Source of the DNA: Bradyrhizobium sp. URHD0069
Lineage (GTDB): Bacteria > Pseudomonadota > Alphaproteobacteria > Rhizobiales > Xanthobacteraceae
Length of the DNA: 64,000 bases
Assembly: GCF_000701345.1 (NCBI RefSeq)
Contig: NZ_JNIJ01000037.1
Location: forward strand, 1-64,000
Direction of reading: 5' to 3'
Shown: in pieces, positions 35,334 to 44,554 of the stretch
Position numbering within the stretch: the first letter of the stretch is position 1
Layout of the letters: every line of letters begins with the position of its first letter
The notes under the pieces: model-generated
Seen by the model: the letters and a program-made list of their open reading frames with translations, nothing else
What the model was told of the DNA's origin: nothing
The model's database searches: none
Program-made: the position numbers and the translations under genes

Positions 35334-36032
35334 CTAGCCCAGATCGGCCCTTACCCTCGCGAACACGCTGCGAAACATCTCCGGCGTCAGCACCCGGGTA
35401 TTGGTGTTGTAGCGCGAGCAATGATAGCTGTCGTAAAGCCTCAATGCGCCAGCCGGATGCATTGCGCCGTGCGCAAAGGGCGCGGCGGAGCTGCGAAGGC
35501 CCAACGCTTTCAACATTGATTCATGCGCTACCCGGCCGAGCGCCACGACCGCGCGCAGCCTCGGCATCGTCTCGATGGTCGCCGAGAGGAATTGCCGGCA
35601 GGAGCCGATTTCCGCGGGCAGCGGCTTGTTCTGCGGCGGCACGCAGCGCACCGCGTTGCTGATCCGGCAATCGATCAGCGTCAACCCGTCGTCGGGCCGC
35701 GCCTGATAGATGCCCTTGGCAAAACCGTATTCAAGCAGCGTCGCGTAGAGCAGGTCGCCGGCGAAGTCCCCGGTAAAGGGCCGCCCGGTGCGATTGGCAC
35801 CCTGCAAGCCCGGCGCAAGCCCGACGATCAGCAGTCGCCCGTCGGGATCGCCGAACGACGGCACCGGCGAATTGAACCAATTGGGTTCGCGCGCGCGCGC
35901 CGCCTCGCGGAAACCAGCGAGCCGTGGACAGAGGGGGCAATTGCGGTCGGGTTCGGTGCGGAGGAGCACGGCGCCGGCCGGCAGCGGCTGGCCGCTCGCC
36001 GGATCATTCTCAATCGTCGAAATCGTCGTCAT
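35334..36032 (-). CDS. Uracil-DNA glycosylase, family 5 (UdgB-like, 4Fe-4S)
   Basis: The product has 232 residues. Four cysteines in the expected pattern (Cys32, Cys35, Cys130, Cys145) can hold a 4Fe-4S cluster. VGLAPGLQGANRTGRPFTGD is motif A and lacks the catalytic Asp or Asn of family 1-4 enzymes, as in family 5. SYHCSRYNT is the C-terminal minor-groove motif. The enzyme removes uracil, and in this family also hypoxanthine, from DNA. Its start overlaps the end of the NYN-domain gene by 23 bases on the same strand, so the two form an operon. Confidence 0.88.
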   Translation of the reverse strand: MTTISTIENDPASGQPLPAGAVLLRTEPDRNCPLCPRLAGFREAARAREPNWFNSPVPSFGDPDGRLLIVGLAPGLQGANRTGRPFTGDFAGDLLYATLLEYGFAKGIYQARPDDGLTLIDCRISNAVRCVPPQNKPLPAEIGSCRQFLSATIETMPRLRAVVALGRVAHESMLKALGLRSSAAPFAHGAMHPAGALRLYDSYHCSRYNTNTRVLTPEMFRSVFARVRADLG

Positions 36033-36639
36033 CGCCCCTCGGCGCCGTGGTGGTCGCGCGCTGCAGGAATTGCGGCGCGTGATGACGCGGCTCCCGCGGG
36101 GCAGAACGCTCGGAAGGATCGCGGCCGAGCTTGGATTGCAGTTCCACCAGATCGGTGAAGACGTCGGCCTGGCGCCGCAGCTCGTCGGCGATCATCGGCG
36201 GCTGGCTCGAAATCGTCGAGACCACGGTAACCCGCACCCCGCGGCGCTGCACCGCCTCGACCAGCGAGCGGAAATCGCCGTCGCCGGAAAACAACACGAT
36301 CTGATCGACATGTTCGGCGAGTTCCATCGCATCGACCGCGAGCTCGATATCCATGTTGCCCTTGACCTTGCGGCGGCCGCTGGCGTCGATGAATTCCTTG
36401 GTCGCCTTGGTGACGACGGTGTAGCCGTTGTAATCGAGCCAGTCGATCAACGGACGAATCGAAGAATACTCCTGATCTTCGATGATCGCGGTGTAATAGA
36501 ACGCGCGTAAGAGCGTTCCGCGGCTTTGGAATTCCTTCAGCAGGCGTTTGTAGTCGATATCGAACCCGAGCGTCTTGGCGGTTGCGTAAAGGTTGGCGCC
36601 ATCGATAAAGAGCGCGATCTTGTTGGAAGCAGGGGACAT
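36010..36639 (-). CDS. NYN-domain (LabA/DUF88) putative RNase
   Basis: The product has 209 residues. The PIN-like NYN domain covers residues 1-160: IALFIDGANLYATAK carries the first acidic residue, KGNMDIELAVDAME the second, and VLFSGDGDFRSLVEAV the third. The tail is proline- and aspartate-rich and ends DDDDFDD. NYN proteins are metal-dependent ribonucleases; targets are rarely known. ATG at 36639 is used rather than the TTG just upstream. It precedes and overlaps the glycosylase gene and is divergent from rpoZ. Confidence 0.85.
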   Translation of the reverse strand: MSPASNKIALFIDGANLYATAKTLGFDIDYKRLLKEFQSRGTLLRAFYYTAIIEDQEYSSIRPLIDWLDYNGYTVVTKATKEFIDASGRRKVKGNMDIELAVDAMELAEHVDQIVLFSGDGDFRSLVEAVQRRGVRVTVVSTISSQPPMIADELRRQADVFTDLVELQSKLGRDPSERSAPREPRHHAPQFLQRATTTAPRGDDDDFDD

Positions 36640-37007
36640 CAAAGTGTTCTCACGTTGTTAGCATTTTTGGCGCAGCGGCAACTAACCGCGCATATCCAGG
36701 ATATTGCTGCCTAAAGTCCGGTGAATCTGCCCCCTACAAAACACTACCGCAAATGTGGTGTGGCGAGGGCGAAAAGACCAATACTTTGGACAAATGTAAT
36801 GAAACGATTTCTTGTCCTAGACGGCATTGCGATACGGCGCATCAACCGTATGGTTGGTAGGACACTCCGGCCGTCGGGCCCAGACGGGGGGGTGGCAGAG
36901 CCAAATAGGAGGGCAAATCGCAAATTGGTCTTGCGAAAAGCACTTCAGGCCTATAATTAGCGGGCATTAATCAACATATTCGGTCCCAACCAACGGAGCG
37001 ACAGTCG
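36640..37007. other. Divergent intergenic region NYN gene / rpoZ
   Basis: These 368 bases hold the promoters of the NYN gene (minus) and rpoZ (plus). A plus-strand frame at 36721-36960 has no family resemblance and includes promoter-like sequence, so it is not called. Confidence 0.45.
36931..36957 (+). promoter_or_regulatory. Candidate rpoZ promoter
   Basis: TTGCGA (36931-36936) and TATAAT (36952-36957) resemble -35 and -10 boxes about 50 bases upstream of rpoZ. The 15-base spacing is shorter than the usual 16-18, so the -35 assignment is weak while the -10 box is a perfect consensus. Confidence 0.4.
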
Positions 37008-37400
37008 ATGGCGCGCGTCACCGTAGAAGATTGCATTGATAAGGTCGACAACCGGTTCGATCTAGTCCTGTTGGCGGCGCATCGCGCCCGCATGATCTCG
37101 TCCGGGTCACAGCTGACGGTCGATCGCGACAACGACAAGAACCCGGTGGTCTCGCTGCGTGAAATCGCGGACTCGACGATTTCCCCCGAAGATTTGCGGG
37201 AGGAACTGGTTCATTCGCTGCAGAAGTTCGTCGAAGTTGATGAGCCAGAGCCCGATACCGTGCCGTTGATCGGCTCGGCTGGCGCCAGCGTCGATGCCGA
37301 CGATACCGAAGTGGCCGTCGAGCGTATGACCGAGGAGGAACTTTTGAAAGGCCTCGAGGGTCTGGCGCCCCCGGAGGAGCAGCCCGAAGAGGACGAATAA
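37008..37400 (+). CDS. rpoZ: RNA polymerase omega subunit
   Basis: The product has 130 residues. MARVTVEDCIDKVDNRFDLV and LLAAHRARMISSG form the conserved omega core that clamps the beta-prime C-terminus; NDKNPVVSLREIAD follows. The acidic C-terminal half (ending PPEEQPEEDE) is the extension usual in alphaproteobacteria. It is followed by a strong terminator and then by rel, a gene order conserved in the group and functionally apt, since omega helps RNA polymerase sense ppGpp in proteobacteria. Confidence 0.96.
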   Translation: MARVTVEDCIDKVDNRFDLVLLAAHRARMISSGSQLTVDRDNDKNPVVSLREIADSTISPEDLREELVHSLQKFVEVDEPEPDTVPLIGSAGASVDADDTEVAVERMTEEELLKGLEGLAPPEEQPEEDE

Positions 37401-37447
37401 GCCGTCCACATTGCGGTCCGGGGTGTCCCGATCCCGTCCAATTGCCA

Positions 37448-37481
37448 AAAGGCCCGGACTTTTGTCCGGGCCTTTGCTTTT
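37448..37481 (+). terminator. Rho-independent terminator of rpoZ
   Basis: AAAGGCCCGGAC (37448-37459) and GTCCGGGCCTTT (37464-37475) form a perfect 12-bp stem with a TTTT loop, followed by GCTTTT. Confidence 0.93.
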
Positions 37482-37702
37482 ATTGACGTTTTCATGGTTA
37501 CCATGTGTCCGTCGCGGGCGCGGACGGATTTTGGAAAGGCTATCTCCGATTTAATCGGAGGACCGCCGTTTTGGCGTTAGGCTGTCCCCGGAAGCCCAAA
37601 ATCAAGCGTTTCCCGCCCCGAACGGGCTGCTATTCCGGTCGGGAAGGCACTAGGTAATGAGTGGGGCCGCATTCGAGGCCCACAGGCGAAGGCAATGATC
37701 CG

Positions 37703-39997
37703 ATGGCGTATTGGCGCCGAAACTTACGGCAGATGCAGGCCGCGACCGAATCGGTCGATGTGGCGCCATCGTCGCCTGGGACGGTGAAGGCGGCCAAGTC
37801 GCCGCGTTCGCGCATGATGCGGCAATACGATCTGGTCGAACGCGTCAGGTCCTATAATCGTGACACCGACGAGGATCTGCTGAACCGGGCTTACGTCTAC
37901 GCCATGAAGGCGCACGGCGCGCAGACCCGCGCCTCCGGCGATCCGTACTTCTCACATCCGCTTGAGGTCGCGGCGATCCTCACCGACCTCAAGCTCGACG
38001 ACGCCACCATCGTCGCGGCACTGCTGCACGACACCATTGAGGATACCGAAGCTACCCGCGCCGAAATCGATCACACCTTCGGGCATGAGATCGGCGCGCT
38101 GGTGGACGGTCTCACCAAGTTGAAGCGGCTCGAACTGGTATCGCGGGAGGCCAAGCAGGCCGAGAACCTGCGCAAGCTGCTGCTGGCGATCGCCGACGAT
38201 GTCCGCGTCCTCCTGATCAAGCTCGCGGACCGCTTGCACAACATGCGCACGCTGGAGTTCGTGCCGCCCACAGCCCGCCACCGCATCGCCGAAGAGACAC
38301 TCGACATCTATGCGCCGCTCGCCGGCCGCATGGGTATGCAGGAGATGCGGGAGGAACTCGAGGACCTTTCGTTCCGCACGCTGGATCCGGAAGCATACGC
38401 GGTGGTGAAACAGCGGCTGGATTCGCTGGAGGAGCGTAACCGCAACCTGATCAGCGAAATCGAAAGCCAGCTCTCCAATAATCTCAAGAAGAACGGCATG
38501 ACTGCGCATGTCTATGGCCGGCGCAAGCAGCCGTTTTCGATCTGGACCAAAATGGAGCGCAAGTCGGTCGGCTTCGAGCAATTGTCCGATATCTTCGGAT
38601 TCCGCGTCGTGCTGAATGACCTTGAATCCTGCTACCGCGCGCTCGGCGTCGTGCATACCACCTGGCCGGTAGTGCCCGGTCGCTTCAAGGACTACATCTC
38701 GACGCCGAAGCAGAACGACTATCGTTCGATCCACACCACCGTGATCGGTCCTGGCAACCAGCGCGTCGAATTGCAGATCCGCACCAAGGAGATGGATCAG
38801 ATCGCGGAATTCGGCATTGCCGCGCACGCCTTCTACAAGGATGGGGTGGGTTCACCGACCGAACTCTTGAAGCGCGAATCCAACGCCTTCGCCTGGCTGC
38901 GCCACACCATCGCGGTTTTGTCTGACGGCGCCAACCCCGAAGAGTTCCTCGAACACACCAAGCTGGAGCTGTTTCACGATCAGGTGTTCTGTTTCACGCC
39001 GAAGGGAAAACTGATCGCGCTGCCGCGCCAGGCCAACGTGATCGACTTCGCCTATGCCGTGCATACCGACGTCGGCAACAGCGCGGTGGGATGCAAGATC
39101 AACGGCAAGTTTGCGCCGCTGTCATCTGAACTGCAGAACGGCGATGAGGTGGAGGTCCTGACCTCGCAGGCCCAGTCGGCGCCGCCGTCGGCCTGGGAAT
39201 CGCTCGCCGTCACCGGCAAGGCGCGCGCGGCGATCCGGCGCGCGACACGTACCGCCGTGCGCGATCAATATGCCGGTCTCGGCCGCCGCATCGTCGAGCG
39301 CTTGTTCGCGCGCGCAAAAATCGAATACGCCGACGACAAGCTGAAGGGCGCGTTGCCGCGGCTGGCACGCGCCTCGATCGACGACGTGATGGCATCGGTC
39401 GGGCGCGGCGAGATGAAGGCCTCCGACGTCGCGCGTGCGATGTATCCGGATTACAAGGAAGAACGGGTCGCGCGCTATGGCGCCAAGAAAAGCCTTGCGG
39501 CCAAATTGAAGCTGAAATCGCCACTTGATCCCGCCCGCAGCCCGTCGGCGATACCGGTGCGCGGCATCAATTCCGACTTGCCGGTCAAATTCGCGCCGAA
39601 CGGCGGCGCGGTACCGGGGGACCGGATCGTCGGGATCGTCACCCTGGGAGAGGGCATCACGATCTATCCGATCCAGTCGCCGGCGCTGAGGGACTTCGAG
39701 GAAGAGCCGGAGCGCTGGCTCGACGTGCGCTGGGATGTCGACGAGGCCACACCTCAGCGTTTTCCGGCGCGGATTTTGGTCGACAATGTCAACGAGCCCG
39801 GAAGCCTCGCCCAAGTCGCCACCGTGATCGCCGAGCACGACGGCAATATCGACAATATCAGCATGAGGAGGCGCTCGCCGGACTTTACCGAGCTCACCAT
39901 CGATCTTGAGGTCTATGACCTGAAGCATCTCAGCGCTATTATCGCCCAGTTGCGCGCCAAAGCCGTCGTCGCACGGGTCGAACGCGTCAATGGGTAA
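37703..39997 (+). CDS. rel: Bifunctional (p)ppGpp synthetase/hydrolase
   Basis: The product has 764 residues. The hydrolase HD domain shows YFSHPLEVAAIL and LLHDTIEDT (HD near 109-110), with intact catalytic residues. The synthetase domain follows (YGRRKQPFSIWTKMERKSVG, IFGFRVVLND, NDYRSIHTTV). TGS (FTPKGKLIALPRQANVIDFA) and a C-terminal ACT domain (RILVDNVNEPGSLAQVATVI) complete the RSH layout. It makes and degrades the stringent-response alarmone in starvation. ATG at 37703 is chosen because MAYWRRNLRQMQAA matches homologues; an upstream start at 37661 is possible. The 300-base gap from rpoZ includes a terminator, so rel has its own promoter. Confidence 0.95.
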   Translation: MAYWRRNLRQMQAATESVDVAPSSPGTVKAAKSPRSRMMRQYDLVERVRSYNRDTDEDLLNRAYVYAMKAHGAQTRASGDPYFSHPLEVAAILTDLKLDDATIVAALLHDTIEDTEATRAEIDHTFGHEIGALVDGLTKLKRLELVSREAKQAENLRKLLLAIADDVRVLLIKLADRLHNMRTLEFVPPTARHRIAEETLDIYAPLAGRMGMQEMREELEDLSFRTLDPEAYAVVKQRLDSLEERNRNLISEIESQLSNNLKKNGMTAHVYGRRKQPFSIWTKMERKSVGFEQLSDIFGFRVVLNDLESCYRALGVVHTTWPVVPGRFKDYISTPKQNDYRSIHTTVIGPGNQRVELQIRTKEMDQIAEFGIAAHAFYKDGVGSPTELLKRESNAFAWLRHTIAVLSDGANPEEFLEHTKLELFHDQVFCFTPKGKLIALPRQANVIDFAYAVHTDVGNSAVGCKINGKFAPLSSELQNGDEVEVLTSQAQSAPPSAWESLAVTGKARAAIRRATRTAVRDQYAGLGRRIVERLFARAKIEYADDKLKGALPRLARASIDDVMASVGRGEMKASDVARAMYPDYKEERVARYGAKKSLAAKLKLKSPLDPARSPSAIPVRGINSDLPVKFAPNGGAVPGDRIVGIVTLGEGITIYPIQSPALRDFEEEPERWLDVRWDVDEATPQRFPARILVDNVNEPGSLAQVATVIAEHDGNIDNISMRRRSPDFTELTIDLEVYDLKHLSAIIAQLRAKAVVARVERVNG

Positions 39998-40006
39998 ATA
40001 AAACTC

Positions 40007-40109
40007 CTCATGGTGAGGGGAGCGCGCTCTTGCGCGCGTCTCGAACCATGAGACTGCCTGCCTCTCATCCTTCGAGACGCGGCCAAGGGGCCGCTCCTCA
40101 GGATGAGGG
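40007..40109. repeat. Dispersed palindromic repeat between rel and pdxJ
   Basis: CTCATCCTTCGAGACGCGGCC and, after a short loop, GGCCGCTCCTCAGGATGAG form a long imperfect hairpin. A degenerate second copy (CTCATGGTGAGGGGAGCGCG, then CGCGTCTCGAACCATGAG) precedes it. The CATCCTTCGAGACGC word is one of the commonest extragenic repeats of Bradyrhizobium and related rhizobia. Confidence 0.75.
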
Positions 40110-40143
40110 TTTTGTTTGCTGCAACGTTTGCTGGAAGTCGATC

Positions 40144-40941
40144 ATGCCAAAACCTCCTCCGCTGCGTCTCGGAGTCAATGTCGACCACGTCGCCACGCTG
40201 CGCAACGCGCGGGCGGGCGAGCGGCCGGATCCGGTGCGCGCGGCGCTGCTCGCGATCGAGGCCGGCGCCGATGGCATCACCGCGCATCTGCGCGAGGACC
40301 GGCGGCATATTCGCGACGAAGACATGGCGCGGCTGAAGGCGGAAATCTCAAAGCCGCTGAACTTCGAAATGGCGGCGACCCCGGACATGCTGAAAATCGC
40401 GCTTGCGACCAAGCCGCACGCGGTGTGCCTGGTGCCTGAGCGGCGCGAAGAGCTCACCACCGAGGGCGGCCTCGACGTGGTCGGACAGCACAACGCTCTC
40501 GCGCCGTTCATCGCAACATTGAACGATGCCGGCGTGCGGGTGTCGCTATTCATCGCCGCCGAGCCGCGACAGATCGAAACCGCGGCGAAGCTGCGCGCTC
40601 CGGTGATCGAAATTCACACCGGCGCCTGGTGCGACGCCGTGGTCGACGGCCATGCAGCGAAGGCAGAAGCGGAATGGCAGCGCATCGTTGCCGGCGCAGC
40701 ACTTGCACATTCTGCCGGCCTGGAAGTCCAGGCCGGCCACGGCCTCGATTATGTCACCGCGGAGAAGATCGCCTCCCTGCCTGAGGTCGTCGAACTGAAT
40801 ATCGGCTACTACATGATCGGAGAGGCGTTGTTCGTCGGCCTCGGTGAGACGGTTCGCGCGATGCGGGCCGCGATGGACCGCGGCCGCGGGAAGCTTGTCA
40901 GCCGGGATCATGCGGGCCAGAATCTGACAGGCCGGGCATGA
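40144..40941 (+). CDS. pdxJ: Pyridoxine 5'-phosphate synthase
   Basis: The 265-residue product is a TIM barrel. LRLGVNVDHVATLRNARAGE at the N-terminus, ADGITAHLREDRRHIRDED with catalytic residues, FEMAATPDML, CLVPERREELTTEGGLD and the C-terminal AGHGLDY and ELNIGYYMIGEALF motifs are diagnostic. It condenses 1-deoxyxylulose 5-phosphate with 3-amino-2-oxopropyl phosphate to pyridoxine 5'-phosphate in the DXP-dependent vitamin B6 route. Its stop overlaps the acpS start by 4 bases, a coupling conserved widely in proteobacteria. Confidence 0.96.
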   Translation: MPKPPPLRLGVNVDHVATLRNARAGERPDPVRAALLAIEAGADGITAHLREDRRHIRDEDMARLKAEISKPLNFEMAATPDMLKIALATKPHAVCLVPERREELTTEGGLDVVGQHNALAPFIATLNDAGVRVSLFIAAEPRQIETAAKLRAPVIEIHTGAWCDAVVDGHAAKAEAEWQRIVAGAALAHSAGLEVQAGHGLDYVTAEKIASLPEVVELNIGYYMIGEALFVGLGETVRAMRAAMDRGRGKLVSRDHAGQNLTGRA

Positions 40942-41357
40942 TCATCGGCATCGGCTCCGACCTGATCGACATCCGCCGTGTCGCCAAGGTCATCGAGCGG
41001 CACGGCGAGCGCTTTCTGGACCGCATTTTTACGGACGCCGAACGCGCCAAGGCCGCGCGCCGCGTTAAAAGCGAGAAGATGGTAGTGGCGACCTACGCCA
41101 AGCGGTTTGCCGCCAAGGAGGCCTGTTCCAAGGCGCTCGGCACCGGAATCCGACAGGGCGTCTGGTGGCGTGACATGGGGGTGGTGAACCTGCCGGGCGG
41201 CCGTCCGACCATGCAACTGACGGGCGGGGCGCTGGCCCGGCTCGAGGCGCTAACGCCGGCGGGCCAGGAGGCGCGGATCGATCTGAGCATCACCGACGAC
41301 TGGCCGATGGCGCAGGCATTCGTCATAATTTCGGCGGTTGACCCGGCCAAACCGTGA
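40938..41357 (+). CDS. acpS: Holo-[acyl-carrier-protein] synthase
   Basis: The product has 139 residues. IIGIGSDLIDIRRVAKVIER carries the Mg-binding Asp, FAAKEACSKALGTG holds the conserved KEA motif, and SITDDWPMAQAFVI closes the fold. It transfers the 4'-phosphopantetheine arm from CoA to apo-ACP, activating fatty-acid synthesis. ATGA overlap with pdxJ supports the start. Confidence 0.96.
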   Translation: MIIGIGSDLIDIRRVAKVIERHGERFLDRIFTDAERAKAARRVKSEKMVVATYAKRFAAKEACSKALGTGIRQGVWWRDMGVVNLPGGRPTMQLTGGALARLEALTPAGQEARIDLSITDDWPMAQAFVIISAVDPAKP

Positions 41358-41545
41358 GGCGTCGGGGTGGAGTGGCCGGCGGTTGACGCAAAACTAAAAA
41401 TCTTTGACTTGTCAAAGGATTAGCAAGTTTTAACAGAGCCGTTGATTGCGCGGCTGTGAACAACCGTCTAAAACGCGCGCGATAGTTTCAACAGGGCGAA
41501 TTCAGGTTTGCGCCGGAATTCGTTCGCAATATCAGAATCAGGACC

Positions 41546-41588
41546 ATTTTCTTGACGCGAAACGAATAGCGATTCGCGTGAGGAAAAT
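41546..41588. repeat. Imperfect palindrome upstream of lepB
   Basis: ATTTTCTTGACGCGAA (41546-41561) and TTCGCGTGAGGAAAAT (41573-41588) are inverted arms with two mismatches around an 11-base loop. The words resemble those of the repeat at 9523-9566, so this is probably a degenerate copy of the same dispersed family. It lies within the 276-base gap before lepB, which shows no terminator for acpS. Confidence 0.5.
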
Positions 41589-41633
41589 GTTCTGCCACCG
41601 CGCGGCGAATCGCGACGGGGAATTGGGAAAGCG

Positions 41634-42392
41634 ATGAGCGTGACATCCGGGACAAAATCTGAGAGCGGCTTGGGTGAAACCATCCGCGTCGTCATTCACG
41701 CTCTGTTGATTGCGCTTGTGATCCGCACCTTCCTGTTCCAGCCCTTCAACATCCCCTCGGGATCGATGAAGGCCACGCTTCTGGTCGGGGACTATCTGTT
41801 CGTCTCGAAATATTCCTACGGTTACAGCCACTACTCCATACCGCTGTCGCCGCCGTTGTTTTCAGGACGCATTTTCGGTTCCGAGCCGGCGCGGGGCGAT
41901 ATCGTCGTCTTCCGCCTGCCGAAGGATGATTCCACCGACTACATCAAGCGCGTGATCGGCTTGCCCGGCGACCGCATCCAGATGAAAGAGGGGCTGCTCT
42001 ATATCAACGATACCCCGGTGAAACGCGAGCGCCTGAGCGATTTCATCGGCGAGGATCCTTGCGGTTCCGATGCTACCGCCCGGGTCAAGCGCTGGAAGGA
42101 GACGCTGCCGAACGGCGTCAGCTATGAGTCGCTGGATTGCGTCGATAACGGTTTCTACGACAACACCAATGTCTACACAGTGCCGCCCGGTCATTTCTTC
42201 ATGATGGGCGATAATCGGGACAACTCAACCGACAGCCGCGTGCTGTCGGCGGTAGGCTACGTGCCGTTCGAGAACATCGTCGGCCGTGCCCAGATGATCT
42301 TCTTCTCCATTGCCGAAGGTGAGCACGCCTGGATGTTCTGGCGCTGGCCCACCGCGGTGCGCTGGAATCGCCTATTCACCATCGTGCGATGA
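41634..42392 (+). CDS. lepB: Signal peptidase I
   Basis: The product has 252 residues with a single N-terminal TM (HALLIALVIRTFLF). The catalytic serine is Ser44 in PFNIPSGSMKATLLVGD. The general-base lysine is Lys105 in TDYIKRVIGLPGD, and MGDNRDNSTDSR is the conserved box D/E. It removes signal peptides on the outer face of the inner membrane. It overlaps rnc by 4 bases and heads the lepB-rnc-era cluster. Confidence 0.96.
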   Translation: MSVTSGTKSESGLGETIRVVIHALLIALVIRTFLFQPFNIPSGSMKATLLVGDYLFVSKYSYGYSHYSIPLSPPLFSGRIFGSEPARGDIVVFRLPKDDSTDYIKRVIGLPGDRIQMKEGLLYINDTPVKRERLSDFIGEDPCGSDATARVKRWKETLPNGVSYESLDCVDNGFYDNTNVYTVPPGHFFMMGDNRDNSTDSRVLSAVGYVPFENIVGRAQMIFFSIAEGEHAWMFWRWPTAVRWNRLFTIVR

Positions 42393-43213
42393 ACGACGAA
42401 ACACCTGATATCCTGACCTCATCGTCATCAGGCGAAGCAAGCCCTCAGCCTGAGGCGGGCGGCGAGCCCGTGGCCGCGAAGAAAAAGCGCGGCAAAGTCA
42501 GCGCCAAGGCCGCCACCGCGGCGCTCGAGGCCCGCATCGGGCACAAATTTGCCGACCCCACGCTGCTGGCCACCGCCTTCACCCACGTTTCCGCCTTGAA
42601 ATCCGCGCGCAAGCGCGGCGACAGCTACCAGCGTCTGGAATTTCTCGGCGATCACGTGCTCGGGCTTATCGTGTCCGACATGCTGTATCGCGCTTTCCCG
42701 ACTGCCAACGAAGGCGAACTGTCGAAGCGTCTCGCCGACCTCGTGCGCAAGGAGAGCTGCGCGGATGTGGCGAAGTCGCTCGGGCTGCTTGATGACATCA
42801 AGCTTGGCGCGGTCGGGGCAGGGGCGGGGGCGCGCCTGCGCAAATCCGTGCTTGGCGACATCTGCGAAGCGGTGATCGGCGCGGTGTTTCTCGATGGCGG
42901 CTACGGCGCGGCCGCGCAGTTCGTCGAACGCAACTGGACCGAGCGGATGCGCAAGCCGCGCCGGCCGCTGCGCGATCCCAAGACGGTGCTGCAGGAATGG
43001 GCGCAAGGCAAAGGTCTGCCCACGCCGGTTTATCGCGAGATCGAGCGCACCGGACCGCATCACGATCCGCAATTCCGCGTTGCTGTGGATCTGCCGGGTC
43101 TGGCGCCGGCCGAGGGCGTCGGCGGCAGCAAGCGCGCGGCCGAAAAGGTTGCCGCCTCCGTGATGATCGAGCGCGAAGGCGTCGGCGGCGGCGGCGGTAA
43201 CAGCGATGGATAA
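42389..43213 (+). CDS. rnc: Ribonuclease III
   Basis: The 274-residue product has a low-complexity N-terminal extension of about 40 residues (Ser/Glu/Lys/Ala-rich). The endonuclease domain follows, with the signature YQRLEFLGDHVLGLIVSD and the second acidic cluster around LGDICEAVIGAVFLDGG. A dsRNA-binding domain closes the protein (DPKTVLQEWAQGKGLPTPVY, then GGSKRAAEKVAA). It processes rRNA precursors and structured mRNAs. It overlaps lepB by 4 and era by 8 bases. The glycine-rich tail is a minor oddity. Confidence 0.95.
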   Translation: MNDETPDILTSSSSGEASPQPEAGGEPVAAKKKRGKVSAKAATAALEARIGHKFADPTLLATAFTHVSALKSARKRGDSYQRLEFLGDHVLGLIVSDMLYRAFPTANEGELSKRLADLVRKESCADVAKSLGLLDDIKLGAVGAGAGARLRKSVLGDICEAVIGAVFLDGGYGAAAQFVERNWTERMRKPRRPLRDPKTVLQEWAQGKGLPTPVYREIERTGPHHDPQFRVAVDLPGLAPAEGVGGSKRAAEKVAASVMIEREGVGGGGGNSDG

Positions 43214-44132
43214 CCCCTCTGACAATGCCGCGCCGGCGGCGACGCGCTGCGGCTTTGTCGCGCTGATCGGTGCCCCCAATGTCGGCAAGTCGACGCTGGT
43301 CAACGCGCTCGTCGGCTCCAAGGTGACGATCGTCTCGCGCAAGGTGCAGACCACCCGCGCGCTGATCCGCGGCATCGTGATCGAAAACAACGCGCAGATC
43401 GTTCTGGTCGATACGCCCGGAATATTCTTACCCAAGCGGCGGCTCGATCGCGCGATGGTGTCGACGGCATGGAGCGGGGCGCATGACGCCGATCTGGTCT
43501 GCGTGCTGCTCGACGCGAAGGCGGGGATCGACGAGGAAGCCGACGCGATCCTCACGAAAGTCGCAACTGTTGGTCACGACAAAATTCTGGTGCTGAACAA
43601 GATCGACTTGGTTCCGCGCGAGAAGCTGCTGGCACTCGCCAAGGCGGCCAACGACCGCCTGACTTTCGCAGGGACCTTCATGGTCTCGGCACTGTCGGGT
43701 GATGGCGTCGACGACCTGCGCCGCACGCTGGCGGAAATGGTGGAGCCGGGGCCGTTTCTTTATCCCGAGGACCAGATGTCGGATGCGCCGATGCGACACC
43801 TGGCGGCTGAAATCACGCGGGAAAAAATCTTCCGCCAACTGCATCAGGAACTGCCGTATCAGTCCACCGTTGAGACTGATAGCTGGACCGAGCGCAACGA
43901 TAAATCGATTCGAATCGAGCAGACGATTTTTGTCGAGCGCGAAAGCCAGCGCAAGATCGTGCTCGGCAAGGGCGGCGCCACCATCAAGTCGATCGGCGCG
44001 GAATCGCGCAAGGAAATTGCCGAGATCGTCGGCGTGCCCGTACATCTGTTCTTGTTCGTGAAAGTGCGCGGGAACTGGGGCGACGACCCCGACCGTTACC
44101 GTGAGATGGGACTAGAATTCCCGAAGGAATAG
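43206..44132 (+). CDS. era: GTPase Era
   Basis: The 308-residue product has the G1 motif GAPNVGKSTLVNAL, G3 DTPGIF, G4 NKIDLV and the C-terminal KH domain (KIVLGKGGATIKSIGAESRK). Era assists 30S assembly by binding the 3' end of 16S rRNA. It starts inside the end of rnc, the usual arrangement. Confidence 0.96.
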   Translation: MDNPSDNAAPAATRCGFVALIGAPNVGKSTLVNALVGSKVTIVSRKVQTTRALIRGIVIENNAQIVLVDTPGIFLPKRRLDRAMVSTAWSGAHDADLVCVLLDAKAGIDEEADAILTKVATVGHDKILVLNKIDLVPREKLLALAKAANDRLTFAGTFMVSALSGDGVDDLRRTLAEMVEPGPFLYPEDQMSDAPMRHLAAEITREKIFRQLHQELPYQSTVETDSWTERNDKSIRIEQTIFVERESQRKIVLGKGGATIKSIGAESRKEIAEIVGVPVHLFLFVKVRGNWGDDPDRYREMGLEFPKE

Positions 44133-44143
44133 CTGGCGCCCTG

Positions 44144-44524
44144 ATGAACGTACCCAAGAACGTGCTGCGGTTTGAAGTGCTGTTGTATTCGTCGCTGACG
44201 CTGGATGCGCTCTCGGTCGCATTCCAGGACCGCACGCCGAACGCCGAGCTGACGGAATCAATGATCTCGGTGGCAACCGTGATGGCGGGCTGCCTGATTC
44301 TGTTGCTAGTCTACTTTGTCTGGCTCGCCGCGCAGCGGCGGAAGAACTGGCCGCGCTGGGTGCTGGCCGGTGGCTTGGTACTTTCAGTCATCTCGCTGGT
44401 GCAGACCATCGGCGGCAGCGGCGTTCAGCTCGATAGCGGCATCGAGATCGTTTCCTGCGCGTTGACGGCGGCGGGCTTGTATTTTTCCTGCACCGGCGAC
44501 GCGCGGGGTTGGTTTAACAGGTAG
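44144..44524 (+). CDS. Small integral membrane protein, unknown function
   Basis: The product has 126 residues with about four hydrophobic helices (VATVMAGCLILLLVYFVWLA and WVLAGGLVLSVISLVQTIGG are the clearest) and a short basic loop RRKNWPRW between them. No conserved catalytic motif is recognised. It begins 11 bases after era and is probably on the same transcript. Related small membrane proteins occur in other Bradyrhizobium genomes; the function is not known. Confidence 0.7.
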   Translation: MNVPKNVLRFEVLLYSSLTLDALSVAFQDRTPNAELTESMISVATVMAGCLILLLVYFVWLAAQRRKNWPRWVLAGGLVLSVISLVQTIGGSGVQLDSGIEIVSCALTAAGLYFSCTGDARGWFNR

Positions 44525-44554
44525 CCAGCAGTCTCGCGTCCCGGACGCGGTGCT

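Noticed and set aside
36721..36960. Plus-strand frame of 79 codons upstream of rpoZ
   Set aside because: It overlaps the likely rpoZ promoter and matches nothing recognisable.
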